Source: CAYOVG01 sp964407285
GTDB taxonomy: Bacteria > Desulfobacterota > Syntrophobacteria > Syntrophobacterales > Syntrophobacteraceae
Length of the DNA: 50,718 bases
NCBI GenBank assembly: GCA_964407285.1
Contig: CAYOVG010000009.1
Location: forward strand, 1-50,718
Reading direction: 5' to 3'
Shown here: positions 43,163-50,718 of the stretch, one piece after another
Numbering within the stretch: position 1 is the first letter of the stretch
How the letters are laid out: every line of letters begins with the position of its first letter
Notes under the pieces: model-generated
The model's database searches: none
What the model was told of the DNA's origin: nothing
The model's input: the letters and a program-made list of their open reading frames with translations, nothing else
Translations under genes and position numbers: made by a program

Positions 43163-44791
43163 ATGATGTTTACCGATGCATTGGAAGTCGGTCTTACGCT
43201 CACTATAGACGGCAACAAGCTCGCCGTTCCCGGCGGGAACGTGAAGAGTTTTTCCGTAAATCTTCACCAGTGCGGTTTCTCGGGCCGGTCGAGCTTCGTG
43301 GTCTCGTCCGAAAAGAGGACGGACAAGGTGTTCGACTCTTTCATCAAGCAGACCCTCATGGAAGTCGAACTACAGGTATCGCCCCACTACAAGCCGGAAG
43401 GGAAGAAGATCGATCCCCTCAAACTCCACGGCCTGGTGACGCAAAAGGCCATCTTGCTCGAACGGACGATCGAGAAGGCGGAGGCCGAGGGAAACCCCGT
43501 CATCTACCGGCACTACGAAATCGACTTCGCCGATGCGGCGCAGGTGCTCTGGCGCCGGCACTTCCCGTGCGACCTCGAGGTGGGAAAAACGATGAAAGAC
43601 GTCCTGGAAGCCCACAAGGGGAGCAAAGTCACTCTGACTTACGACTGGGACGCATTGACCGTCCAGCATCCCATCATTGCGCTGCCCCTCGGGGCCGAAG
43701 GCAATGAGGCGAGCTTCTACGATTTTGTGCTCTGGTACGCCGACACGAGAAACGGGGTCTGGACCTACAAGTGCAAAGACAACTCCTACGCCCTCACCGG
43801 GTCGAAGAGCCGGGACGGCGAAGCGACGGCCCTCGATAGGCGGGACATCGACCGCTGCGAGATTCAATTTCCGGAAACCATCCGTTACAGCGTCAACCTG
43901 CTGAATGCGTACTCCGAAACCCCGAAAATACAGGCCATCGCGCAGGACAACGCCGTCGAAGGGGTCCATCGCGATTACATCGGCCGATTTCCCGTTGCCG
44001 CCGATTTTCAGGACCGCCGGACCCTGGAAACAGAACGGCTCAAGGCTCGAAACCACGAAATCCGCCTGACCTTCCGCCGCTACCCGGGGATGACCTACAC
44101 CACCGGCATCTTCGTGAAGCTCGAAGGGGGCATGTGGAGCGACACAATCTTCCCCAAAGGCAAGGTCTACCGGGTGAGGGAGATCGTCATCGAGGCGACT
44201 TCCGCCGAGGAGGAGCTTTCCGCCGACCACGATATGCCTTATGCGCGGTTCGACGTGGAAATGTATTCCCAACTGGAAACCAGGGAGGAAAGCGTCGTCG
44301 GCCTGTTCCCGTATCGAACGCCCCGGTTCCCGATGTACGTCGAGGGCAAAATCGTGAGCGAGCAGGGAGGCGACGACGAGGCGACCTACCAGATCTACCA
44401 GGATTCCAATACCTCGCTGGACCAGTACAAGATACAAATACCGCTCTGGGAGAATCGGCGGGTGGTTGCCGAGTTCGAGCCCGATTCCTTCATGGGCCGT
44501 TTCTATTTTCCCGCGTACAAGAACGCGAGAGTCCTCGTTTCGCTCGACCTGCATTCCGCGAGGATCGAGCGGTTTCTGGACTGGAAGCCCGGGGCCCGGC
44601 TCCCGATGGACACCCAGGGAAACCACTTGCTCCTCGGGAAGAAAGCCACGAGCCAGACGTCGATCAAACACGCTTACGTGGACAACAAGCCCGAACTCAG
44701 CATCCTGAGGACATCCGACAAGGACACCGAACTCATAAAACTCGGGGAGGGCGTGCTGGTCCTGCAAACCAAGGAGGACAGCGGAGGATAG
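43163..44791 (+). CDS. vgrG: Divergent VgrG-like T6SS spike protein
   Basis: Predicted trimeric spike base. The 542-residue protein has a gp27-like first part (FTDALEVGLTLTIDGNKL; FVLWYADTRNGVWTY near residue 190) and a gp5-type OB fold near the C-terminus (DQYKIQIPLWENRRVVAEFEP, FYFPAYKNARVLVSLD). It ends soon after the OB fold, without the long beta-helical needle usual in VgrG. The needle seems to be encoded by the next gene. Two adjacent ATGs at 43163 and 43166 are possible starts after GGGGAGA. Similarity to textbook VgrG is weak, so the call relies also on position among baseplate genes. Confidence 0.75.
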   Translation: MMFTDALEVGLTLTIDGNKLAVPGGNVKSFSVNLHQCGFSGRSSFVVSSEKRTDKVFDSFIKQTLMEVELQVSPHYKPEGKKIDPLKLHGLVTQKAILLERTIEKAEAEGNPVIYRHYEIDFADAAQVLWRRHFPCDLEVGKTMKDVLEAHKGSKVTLTYDWDALTVQHPIIALPLGAEGNEASFYDFVLWYADTRNGVWTYKCKDNSYALTGSKSRDGEATALDRRDIDRCEIQFPETIRYSVNLLNAYSETPKIQAIAQDNAVEGVHRDYIGRFPVAADFQDRRTLETERLKARNHEIRLTFRRYPGMTYTTGIFVKLEGGMWSDTIFPKGKVYRVREIVIEATSAEEELSADHDMPYARFDVEMYSQLETREESVVGLFPYRTPRFPMYVEGKIVSEQGGDDEATYQIYQDSNTSLDQYKIQIPLWENRRVVAEFEPDSFMGRFYFPAYKNARVLVSLDLHSARIERFLDWKPGARLPMDTQGNHLLLGKKATSQTSIKHAYVDNKPELSILRTSDKDTELIKLGEGVLVLQTKEDSGG

Positions 44792-44886
44792 GCATTAGTC
44801 CACGGGCAGGGGCATATCCATCCGCTTCGCCGCCCGACGCTCGATGAACCTGAGACAACCGCAACCCCTAACTCGCCGAGTCTGCT

Positions 44887-45477
44887 ATGGGCACACTGGT
44901 TTGCCGTATAGAACTGAATAAAGCGTCGGGCATTACCCTGACCGTCGAAAACAAAGACAAGAACATCACGCAGACCATCGTCATGGATGGAGCCGCGATA
45001 ACGCTGACCTGCAAGGGCCGGAACGATACCAGCACCATCACCCAGAAGGAAGACAGCGTCACCATCAAGTGCAAGGACTTCACCCTGGATGCGGAAACCG
45101 TCACGTGCAAATCCAGTAAGGATACGGTCCATCAGAGCGGGCAGAAGATGAGCATTCAGAGTTCGCGGGATATGGCCTTGAAATCGAGCGCCAACCTGGC
45201 GGCGCAGGCCGCATCGGACACGTCCATTTCGGGTCGGAACACGACGGTGGAAGCCGACAGCGCCTTGAAACTGACCGGAATGACGCTGTCGGCGAGCGGT
45301 ACCCAAAAGGCGGAGGTCTCCGGAGCGCGGTTGTCGCTTTCCGGCGCGAGCAATGCCGAGATGAGCGGGGCCATCGTGAAGGTGGCTGCTTCCGCCACGA
45401 TGAACGTCGAGGGGCAGGTCACTACCGTCAAGGGCGCGATGACGAACATCCAGGGCAGCATGGTCAAAGTGGGATAG
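44887..45477 (+). CDS. Stand-alone beta-helical needle protein
   Basis: 196 residues, almost wholly short repeated strands with Ser, Thr, Val and Ala alternating (DTSISGRNTTVEADSALKL, EVSGARLSLSGASNAEMSG, TMNVEGQVTTVKGAMTNIQG), the signature of gp5-type triple-stranded beta-helices. There is no enzyme domain or membrane segment. It directly follows the needle-less VgrG-like gene, so it probably completes the spike in trans and carries the PAAR tip. The ribosome site is weak. A 95-base gap precedes it. Confidence 0.78.
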   Translation: MGTLVCRIELNKASGITLTVENKDKNITQTIVMDGAAITLTCKGRNDTSTITQKEDSVTIKCKDFTLDAETVTCKSSKDTVHQSGQKMSIQSSRDMALKSSANLAAQAASDTSISGRNTTVEADSALKLTGMTLSASGTQKAEVSGARLSLSGASNAEMSGAIVKVAASATMNVEGQVTTVKGAMTNIQGSMVKVG

Positions 45478-45492
45478 GAATAAGAGCGGACG

Positions 45493-47154
45493 ATGGAAAT
45501 AGATGAGAATCTGTACAAAACCTTCCTCGAAGAGATGAGCGCTCTCGAGAACTTCCGCATGAACTATGCGGCGACGCACCCGTCCGTCCCCCTGGAATCG
45601 GATGACCCGGACGTGAGACGCCTCATAGAGGCGCTCGCCCTCTTTTCGGCGCGCACGCGCATTGCCGCCATAAGCAATATCGTCGCATCCCGGCGCCGCC
45701 TCTTCCAGCAGTTGTTTCCGTACCTGCTGTCGCCCCTCCCCGCGATGGCCGCGTTGCAGGCCAGGCCGACGGGCCGGTTCGTGGAAACGGCCGTTCTCCC
45801 GAAAGGTTCCGAAATCGCCGTCTCGACGCAGCCGGGAGGAACCGCTCTCTTCCGCACGACCGAGGAATTGCGCATCATCCCGGTCTTCCTGACGGACTCG
45901 AGGATGCTGCTCCTTCCCGACAAGGGCTACCGCCTCGTGCTCCAAATGGAGACTCCCTACCCGAGAAGCGACGAGATCGGAGTCCTTTCCTTTCTCATCA
46001 ACCACCTCAACGATTTCGGCGCGTCGCTTCGCATATTCCATGCCCTCGCGAATTGCCTGGCTCGGGTATCGGTCGTTTTCGGCGAGAAGGCGACGGAAAC
46101 CTCCAGGGGCGTCCCATGCGGCTTTTCGCTGGGCGCGCCGCCCAACACCGAAAAGGAAGACATCGACAACGAACGACCCCACCCGCTGGAACGGGAATGC
46201 CTGCTCCTGCACCACCCTCAGCAGGCTCTCTACCTGAACGTCGAGGTCCCCCCGCCGCCCCGCAACTGGCAACGTTTCGCCGTCTGCCTGGACCTCGGCC
46301 CCGAATGGCCCCGGAACCTGGTAATGAACAAGGAGATCTTCCAGCTCTTCGCGATTCCCATCATCAACCTGAGGCGTGGAATGGCGCAACCCCTCATCTG
46401 CGACGGGACGAGCGAGCGGTACTTGATCCGGCGCCCGATGCCCGAATACCGGTTTGCACTCCACTCCATACTGGGCGTGTACGAAGTGACCAGGAACGGC
46501 ATGGTCCCCATCCGGGCCGGCATCCTGTCGGGCGGAAGAAGCTCCTACGAAGTGGAGCACATAAGGGACGACCAGGGCATCGACCACCCCTACCTGTCGC
46601 TGCGCTTCCCGGATGCGTTCGAAACCCCCAAGACGGTTGCGATCGACGCCTTGTGGCTCCAACCCTGGTTTTCGGAAACGCTTGCCCGGAACTACGACAT
46701 TGCCCCGTACAGCCGGAACATTCCAGGGCTCAAGTGGGAACTCCTCGGTGACGTCACCCCCCACTCGGAGAACCATTTTTCGGAAAATACCGACGGCTTC
46801 ATGCATCTCCTGACCTTGGGCAACAAGCACGTTCTCAACTTCGAGGACCTGTGCGGGCTGCTGCAAACCCTCTGGGGCGTCACCAGCGGGCGGTACGCAA
46901 AGGCGTACAAGCTGATGACCGGATCGCGGGTCGAGGAAGTTCCCCCCCCCCGCAACGGCGGCCGTCCGGGCTTGCCGAAACATGTCTATTACCTGCGATT
47001 CAAAAGCTTCGATCCGGGCATGCTCCCGCTTGTGGAGACCTTTTCGTCTCACGTGGGCAAAATCCTGGACACGTGGATGGCGCACACAACCGTCGAAACC
47101 AGGATCGATATGGCGGATGCGATCCAGCCCGCCGTGGAAAAGGGCGCTCTATGA
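45493..47154 (+). CDS. tssF: T6SS baseplate protein TssF
   Basis: Baseplate wedge subunit with TssE and TssG. The 553-residue protein has the classical start: YKTFLEEMSALENFRMNYAATHPSV, then DPDVRRLIEALALFSARTRIA and LFPYLLSPLPAMAALQARP. An ATGA overlap links it to tssL. It follows the needle gene by 15 bases. Length is slightly below the family average (about 590-620). Confidence 0.92.
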   Translation: MEIDENLYKTFLEEMSALENFRMNYAATHPSVPLESDDPDVRRLIEALALFSARTRIAAISNIVASRRRLFQQLFPYLLSPLPAMAALQARPTGRFVETAVLPKGSEIAVSTQPGGTALFRTTEELRIIPVFLTDSRMLLLPDKGYRLVLQMETPYPRSDEIGVLSFLINHLNDFGASLRIFHALANCLARVSVVFGEKATETSRGVPCGFSLGAPPNTEKEDIDNERPHPLERECLLLHHPQQALYLNVEVPPPPRNWQRFAVCLDLGPEWPRNLVMNKEIFQLFAIPIINLRRGMAQPLICDGTSERYLIRRPMPEYRFALHSILGVYEVTRNGMVPIRAGILSGGRSSYEVEHIRDDQGIDHPYLSLRFPDAFETPKTVAIDALWLQPWFSETLARNYDIAPYSRNIPGLKWELLGDVTPHSENHFSENTDGFMHLLTLGNKHVLNFEDLCGLLQTLWGVTSGRYAKAYKLMTGSRVEEVPPPRNGGRPGLPKHVYYLRFKSFDPGMLPLVETFSSHVGKILDTWMAHTTVETRIDMADAIQPAVEKGAL

Positions 47155-47852
47155 TCAATCAGCAGTGGGAAGCGGTTCATTCCGTTCTCGTAAACGTGGA
47201 AACGCTGCTTGGAAGCGACCGGAGGAAGTTTTTCGAGCAGCAGAACCTGCCGGCCGTAACCGGGCAGGACGAAATCCCCGGGGATATGGTGGAACTGCGG
47301 GACCTGGTGAGGGTGCGCGAGCAGATTCGGATCAACCTGAACGGGCTCCGGAACAAGCTCGGAGAGCACCTATCGGAGCGGGACTGCTACCTGGCGCTAT
47401 TCCCCCTTGTCGCGCACTTCGACGAAGTCGTGCAGACCACCCGGTTGGACGCCAACCAGGTAAGCTGGCCGCCGTTGCAGCGGGAACTGTTCGGAATAGA
47501 CGATGCGGGGGAGATGTTCTACGAGACCTTGAACGACATCCTGGTGAAGCCTCAAACGTTTCCCTTCATCTACGAAGTCTTCTACTACTGCCTGAACGAC
47601 GGGTTCCGGGGCAAGTACGCGGACAATCCCATGAAGATCACCGAATACATGGAGATCCTCCGGTCTAAAATCAACACGGCGCTCCCCGCCGAAAAGGTGG
47701 AAGTCGCCGTCGATTCCGGCAGGCCGGGGCCGAACATCCGGGGAGCGTGGCGCTCGCCGCTCTGGTACTATGCGGGCGCCGCGGTCGTCGTCGGGGTCCT
47801 GTATTTCATCTTGCTGACCTTTGCAAAGACCTGGGTCGGCATCCTGGATTAA
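47151..47852 (+). CDS. tssL: T6SS inner-membrane protein TssL (DotU-like)
   Basis: Partner of TssM in the inner membrane. The 233-residue protein has a cytoplasmic helical bundle (ERDCYLALFPLVAHFDEVVQ; LQRELFGIDDAGEMFYETL) and one C-terminal membrane helix (WYYAGAAVVVGVLYFILLTF). It has no peptidoglycan-binding extension. Its ATG overlaps the tssF stop codon. Confidence 0.93.
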   Translation: MINQQWEAVHSVLVNVETLLGSDRRKFFEQQNLPAVTGQDEIPGDMVELRDLVRVREQIRINLNGLRNKLGEHLSERDCYLALFPLVAHFDEVVQTTRLDANQVSWPPLQRELFGIDDAGEMFYETLNDILVKPQTFPFIYEVFYYCLNDGFRGKYADNPMKITEYMEILRSKINTALPAEKVEVAVDSGRPGPNIRGAWRSPLWYYAGAAVVVGVLYFILLTFAKTWVGILD

Positions 47853-47971
47853 GCGCGTGAGAGGCGTGACGGACCGGGGGCGGCGATATGAATGCTCCGA
47901 ATGCTCCGAACGACCTGGCTGTTGAACGCGCAATGGACGGACGAATCGTCGAATAGTGGGTGGACCTTCCT

Positions 47972-48412
47972 ATGCCGAACCGGATTGACGAGCTTTTTTC
48001 ACTGCATCGGTTGAGATCCAGGTGGGACCCGAACGGTCCCGGAACCGATGCGCCGAACTCCGGAAACGCCGAAATCCCCGGCGACTTCGGGCCGGGTTCC
48101 GACCCGCAACCGCAATCGCAATTGCCGCCGCCCCCCGGTCGGAAGACCCCGGCGGATGCCCTCAAGCTCTTCGATCAACTGGTCGGCCTCGTGGATGAAC
48201 GCTTCCCGTTCGAACGGACCGAAGGGCTGCGGGTGCTCCTCGGAGAACTGCGGGAGCAGCTCGGGAAACTCTCATCCGGCAAAGCTGAAGCGGGAGGACC
48301 CGATGACGGACCCGACGAGGGTATGCCGGCGCTCTACCCGATAATGGAAAGCACGCTCGATCAAATCGAGGAGGTGCTGGAGGCGCTGGATCTGGCGAGT
48401 ACAAAGAAGTGA
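47972..48412 (+). CDS. Unknown small protein in the T6SS operon
   Basis: 146 residues that I do not recognise. After a basic start (PNRIDELFSLHRLRSRW) comes a Pro/Gly/Asn-rich linker (about residues 20-55), then two helical stretches (DALKLFDQLVGLVDERFPF and MESTLDQIEEVLEALDLA). No membrane segment. It lies between tssL and the divergent tssG and its stop overlaps the next GTG, so it is likely co-translated. A baseplate or chaperone role is inferred. Confidence 0.65.
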   Translation: MPNRIDELFSLHRLRSRWDPNGPGTDAPNSGNAEIPGDFGPGSDPQPQSQLPPPPGRKTPADALKLFDQLVGLVDERFPFERTEGLRVLLGELREQLGKLSSGKAEAGGPDDGPDEGMPALYPIMESTLDQIEEVLEALDLASTKK

Positions 48413-49287
48413 GGCATGAGGCGGACGCTCAACGCATGAAGGCGCGCGAATCCCTGGTTGCCGGGAACCTGCACAGGTTCGACATCATTTCGCTCCTCGG
48501 GTTCCTGTGGTTCATCGGATACCGGCCCGACGAAATCCGGTTCAGGAGCAACGACAGCATTACTTCTCAGGGTGGACTCATTCACGGTATCGCTTTCGAG
48601 AGCGAACCCTCCCGGTGTGTGACGATCACTTTGAACCTGGGGCTCGCGAGCGCGCAAAGTCCACTGCCGACTTACATGCGCAAGAAAATGGACAGCGAGA
48701 TCGAGGACGTTCAGGCGTTTCTCGATTTTCTCGGTTTTTTCGACCATAAGCTGATTCATGACTACCTATCGGCCATATACCCCGAGACCAACACGGCTCT
48801 GTACCCGGACTGGGAGTCGTCCAGGCGCCGGTACCTGTTCATGCTGGACCTGAAGTCCCGCTCCGTTTTGCACTGGCTCTTCCAGACGGTATTCCCGGAA
48901 CTGGGCCTGAATGTCGAAAAGGCCGTCTTGAATCGCTCCATGCGCGCCATCCCCATAGTGCTGGGGAAAACGGCCCTGGGCGGTGACGCCCTATTCGGAG
49001 GCATGGCGGATACCCCCGTCCACGGCCGGCGGGTCACGCTCTACGCCGAAAGCGAACTCACGAACCGGGCGGAACCCTGGCCCCGGGAGATCAAAAGGAG
49101 GCTCGAGGAGCAGATTTTCCCGCTCCTTCGGCCCGTCGGGATGGATATAGACATATTCCTCGTGATCCAGTCGCAGAATAGCTGGGCCAGGCTGCACTCG
49201 GAAAGCTTTCTCGGCTACGACAGGCTGCGTGGGGGCAAGCGGCAGCATCGCCGGCTGCGGATCTTCCAGGGGCATTTGAGCGAGTAG
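48409..49287 (+). CDS. tssG: Divergent T6SS baseplate protein TssG
   Basis: The 292-residue protein keeps TssG landmarks: an N-terminal ISLLGFLWFIGYRPDEIRFRSND (FxxxxRLL-like part followed by the VRF strand), then SPLPTYMRKKMDSE (the GPLP block) and VQAFLDFLGFFDHKLI (the FLDxFNHR-like block). Length fits. The GTG start overlaps the preceding stop; an ATG at 48436 is an alternative. Assignment is supported because every other baseplate gene is present and TssG would otherwise be missing. Confidence 0.78.
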   Translation: MRHEADAQRMKARESLVAGNLHRFDIISLLGFLWFIGYRPDEIRFRSNDSITSQGGLIHGIAFESEPSRCVTITLNLGLASAQSPLPTYMRKKMDSEIEDVQAFLDFLGFFDHKLIHDYLSAIYPETNTALYPDWESSRRRYLFMLDLKSRSVLHWLFQTVFPELGLNVEKAVLNRSMRAIPIVLGKTALGGDALFGGMADTPVHGRRVTLYAESELTNRAEPWPREIKRRLEEQIFPLLRPVGMDIDIFLVIQSQNSWARLHSESFLGYDRLRGGKRQHRRLRIFQGHLSE

Positions 49288-49339
49288 GACGTTCGGTATC
49301 CGGCAGACAATCTTTTTGGACCAGGAGTCGAAACCCGCC

Positions 49340-50212
49340 ATGGAATGCAAGGGCTGCGGAAAAAACATCAATGGAGAGGAATACAGGGATGTGGCCGACT
49401 GGCAGTTCTGCCTCGAGTGCTTCGAGCGGCTGATGAATAAACCCGTCCAGGGTGGAGAGAGCGCTCCCGCCGGCATGCGGACAATCACCGGAAACCGGGA
49501 CGGCGTTGAAGACCGAACCGGGATTTCCACCCCGGAAGATGAGACCCGGAGGTGCGGCCTTTGCGAGAAGGAACTGGCGCCCGGGGAGGGCGGGAAACTG
49601 GGGATCTGGACCCTGTGCCCCGGCTGCCGGCAGGCGCTGGTCGCCGCGCCGGACCCGCGGGCAGACCCCGCCGCGGCAGGGGAAGTCCCGGACGACGTGG
49701 GGACGGAGGAAAAGGCGGCCGACGACGAACCGCGATCCGGCGACGATCAACCCATCCACCCGCAGGTTCGCGCGACTTTCATGCAATCCGTCAATTGCAG
49801 CGGCTGCGGCAGGAGAATACCGTTAGGCGGAAGCAAACTGCTGGATGGAGAACCGTACTGCCCGGACTGCTTCTACGCCCGCTCGCGGAGCGAAGCCGCC
49901 GGAACGGCCCGGATACCGACGTCCCATGCTGAATCCGCGGGACCGCCGCCTCCCGCCCCGCAACCGGGAGACGCGATATCGGCGGCGGACGGCAACAGGA
50001 CAGGTGAACCGAGCGTGGAAGAAGCAACGGTGAAAGTGCGGTCGTGCGAAAGCTGCGGCCGGGACGCCATCCGGGGAAACCTCACGCAGGTGGAGGGGTT
50101 CTTCATCTGCCGGGCGTGCCTCGCCACCGATCCCGACCTGGCGCTCTCGATAGCCCGCGCCCGCCATCAGAAGCGGTTGGAGCAGATAAGATCGGAACTG
50201 GGCGGGTTTTGA
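49340..50212 (+). CDS. Four-zinc-ribbon (LIM-like) protein in the T6SS operon
   Basis: The 290-residue protein has four CxxC...CxxC units: CKGC/CLEC near the N-terminus, CGLC/CPGC, CSGC/CPDC, and CESC/CRAC near the C-terminus, joined by acidic or Pro-rich linkers. Each resembles a treble-clef or LIM-type ribbon. No enzyme part is visible. The ATG at 49340 is chosen because it begins the first ribbon; a TTG start at 49316 adds eight residues. It stands between tssG and tssA. Function is unknown; binding protein partners is the simplest inference. Confidence 0.75.
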   Translation: MECKGCGKNINGEEYRDVADWQFCLECFERLMNKPVQGGESAPAGMRTITGNRDGVEDRTGISTPEDETRRCGLCEKELAPGEGGKLGIWTLCPGCRQALVAAPDPRADPAAAGEVPDDVGTEEKAADDEPRSGDDQPIHPQVRATFMQSVNCSGCGRRIPLGGSKLLDGEPYCPDCFYARSRSEAAGTARIPTSHAESAGPPPPAPQPGDAISAADGNRTGEPSVEEATVKVRSCESCGRDAIRGNLTQVEGFFICRACLATDPDLALSIARARHQKRLEQIRSELGGF

Positions 50213-50285
50213 GGAAACCGTTTCTTGACGGAAAAAGCGCGGGAATGCGGGCGGCGGGCACAGCGGACGGAACAGGAGACAGCAT

Positions 50286-50718
50286 ATGAACATCGAAGAT
50301 TTGATGCAACCACTTCCAGTAACGGAAAACCCCGGGCTCGATTCGCTCGATCCCCGCTTCATGGAAATAACCACACTGGTGGAAAACGCCGACTACGCGG
50401 GCGCCGCTTCCCGGGCCAATGAGGTCCTGGATGAAGGCATTTACGACATTCGCATCATCGTCTTCTATCTGTACGGCCTCTTCGCCGAACACGGGCCGCA
50501 GGCCTTGAACGCCGTTTTCCAATGTCTCGCCGGTCTTCTCTCCCGGAATTGGGAAGCGGTCGGCCCGGTCGCCAAACGGCAAAAACACGCGCAAACCAGC
50601 TTGAACTGGATGATGAGACTGGTCCTCAAGAAGCTGCAATACGAGGAGAGCGCCAAGGATGAAGCCTGGGACCAATGGGTGGCGCAAATCGGCAGCGATG
50701 AAGTGCGGGAAACCCTCG
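50286..50718 (+). CDS. tssA: T6SS TssA-like protein (5' part, cut by window edge)
   Basis: Only the first 144 codons are inside the window. The sequence shows the ImpA-type N-terminal pattern: VLDEGIYDIRIIVFYLYGLFAEHGPQ, then LSRNWEAVGPVAKR and a helix with SLNWMMRLVLKKL. TssA caps or primes sheath polymerisation. CAGGAGA lies seven bases before the ATG. The C-terminal type (which decides the TssA class) is off-window. Confidence 0.82.
   Translation, partial: MNIEDLMQPLPVTENPGLDSLDPRFMEITTLVENADYAGAASRANEVLDEGIYDIRIIVFYLYGLFAEHGPQALNAVFQCLAGLLSRNWEAVGPVAKRQKHAQTSLNWMMRLVLKKLQYEESAKDEAWDQWVAQIGSDEVRETL

Noticed and set aside
1..50718. CRISPR arrays, insertion sequences, prophage genes and tRNA genes
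   Set aside because: No regularly spaced repeats, transposase motifs, integrase genes or cloverleaf sequences were seen.

Overview
The window looks like chromosomal DNA from a GC-rich deltaproteobacterium (Desulfobacterota), most likely of the Syntrophobacter type. This is inferred from gene content and order: tyrS and the RNase Y gene side by side, an F1Fo-ATPase cluster with paired b and b' subunits but no a or c genes, and a radical-SAM/NHLP peptide cluster of the kind described in anaerobic deltaproteobacteria. No species can be proven from the sequence alone.

Layout. The left 18 kb is housekeeping DNA, all on the minus strand. Reading from right to left it holds the cell-shape operon (mreB, mreC, mreD, mrdA, rodA), then the ATP synthase operon (b', b, delta, alpha, gamma, beta, epsilon) with its own promoter and a strong terminator. 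Next come glmS, a roughly 0.9 kb gene-free stretch with a promoter and several long-range hairpins, rny and tyrS. A tyrS terminator is followed by two strong sigma-70-type promoters and one weaker one that fire out of the left edge of the window, probably into an rRNA or other highly expressed unit.

From 18.5 to 27.1 kb, still on the minus strand, lies a ribosomally made peptide (RiPP) cluster: an NHLP-type precursor with a tiny Cys-rich tail, a radical SAM/SPASM maturase, a C39-peptidase ABC exporter, a second NHLM-type ABC exporter, an unrecognised 383-residue protein and a small membrane protein that looks like the severed N-terminus of the NHLM HlyD-family adaptor. The precursor ends at a TGA directly after its Cys-rich tail. 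The frame stays open beyond this TGA until it stops against the maturase start codon. Selenocysteine read-through is therefore a testable possibility, although the local RNA folds are not a textbook bacterial SECIS.

From 27.3 kb to the right edge everything is on the plus strand and forms a nearly complete type VI secretion system (T6SS): a beta-helical spike protein, PAAR tip, a zinc-ribbon/methyltransferase protein, ClpV/TssH, TssM, TssJ, a degenerate acyl-CoA-synthetase-like protein, TssB, TssC, Hcp-like tube protein, TssK, TssE, VgrG-like spike, a separate needle protein, TssF, TssL, an unknown protein, a divergent TssG, a four-zinc-ribbon protein and the start of TssA. Divergent promoters at about 27.05 and 27.3 kb separate the peptide cluster from the secretion cluster. 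The least familiar parts are the probable dead ANL enzyme, the spike split into several separate genes, the zinc-ribbon protein and the possible selenopeptide.
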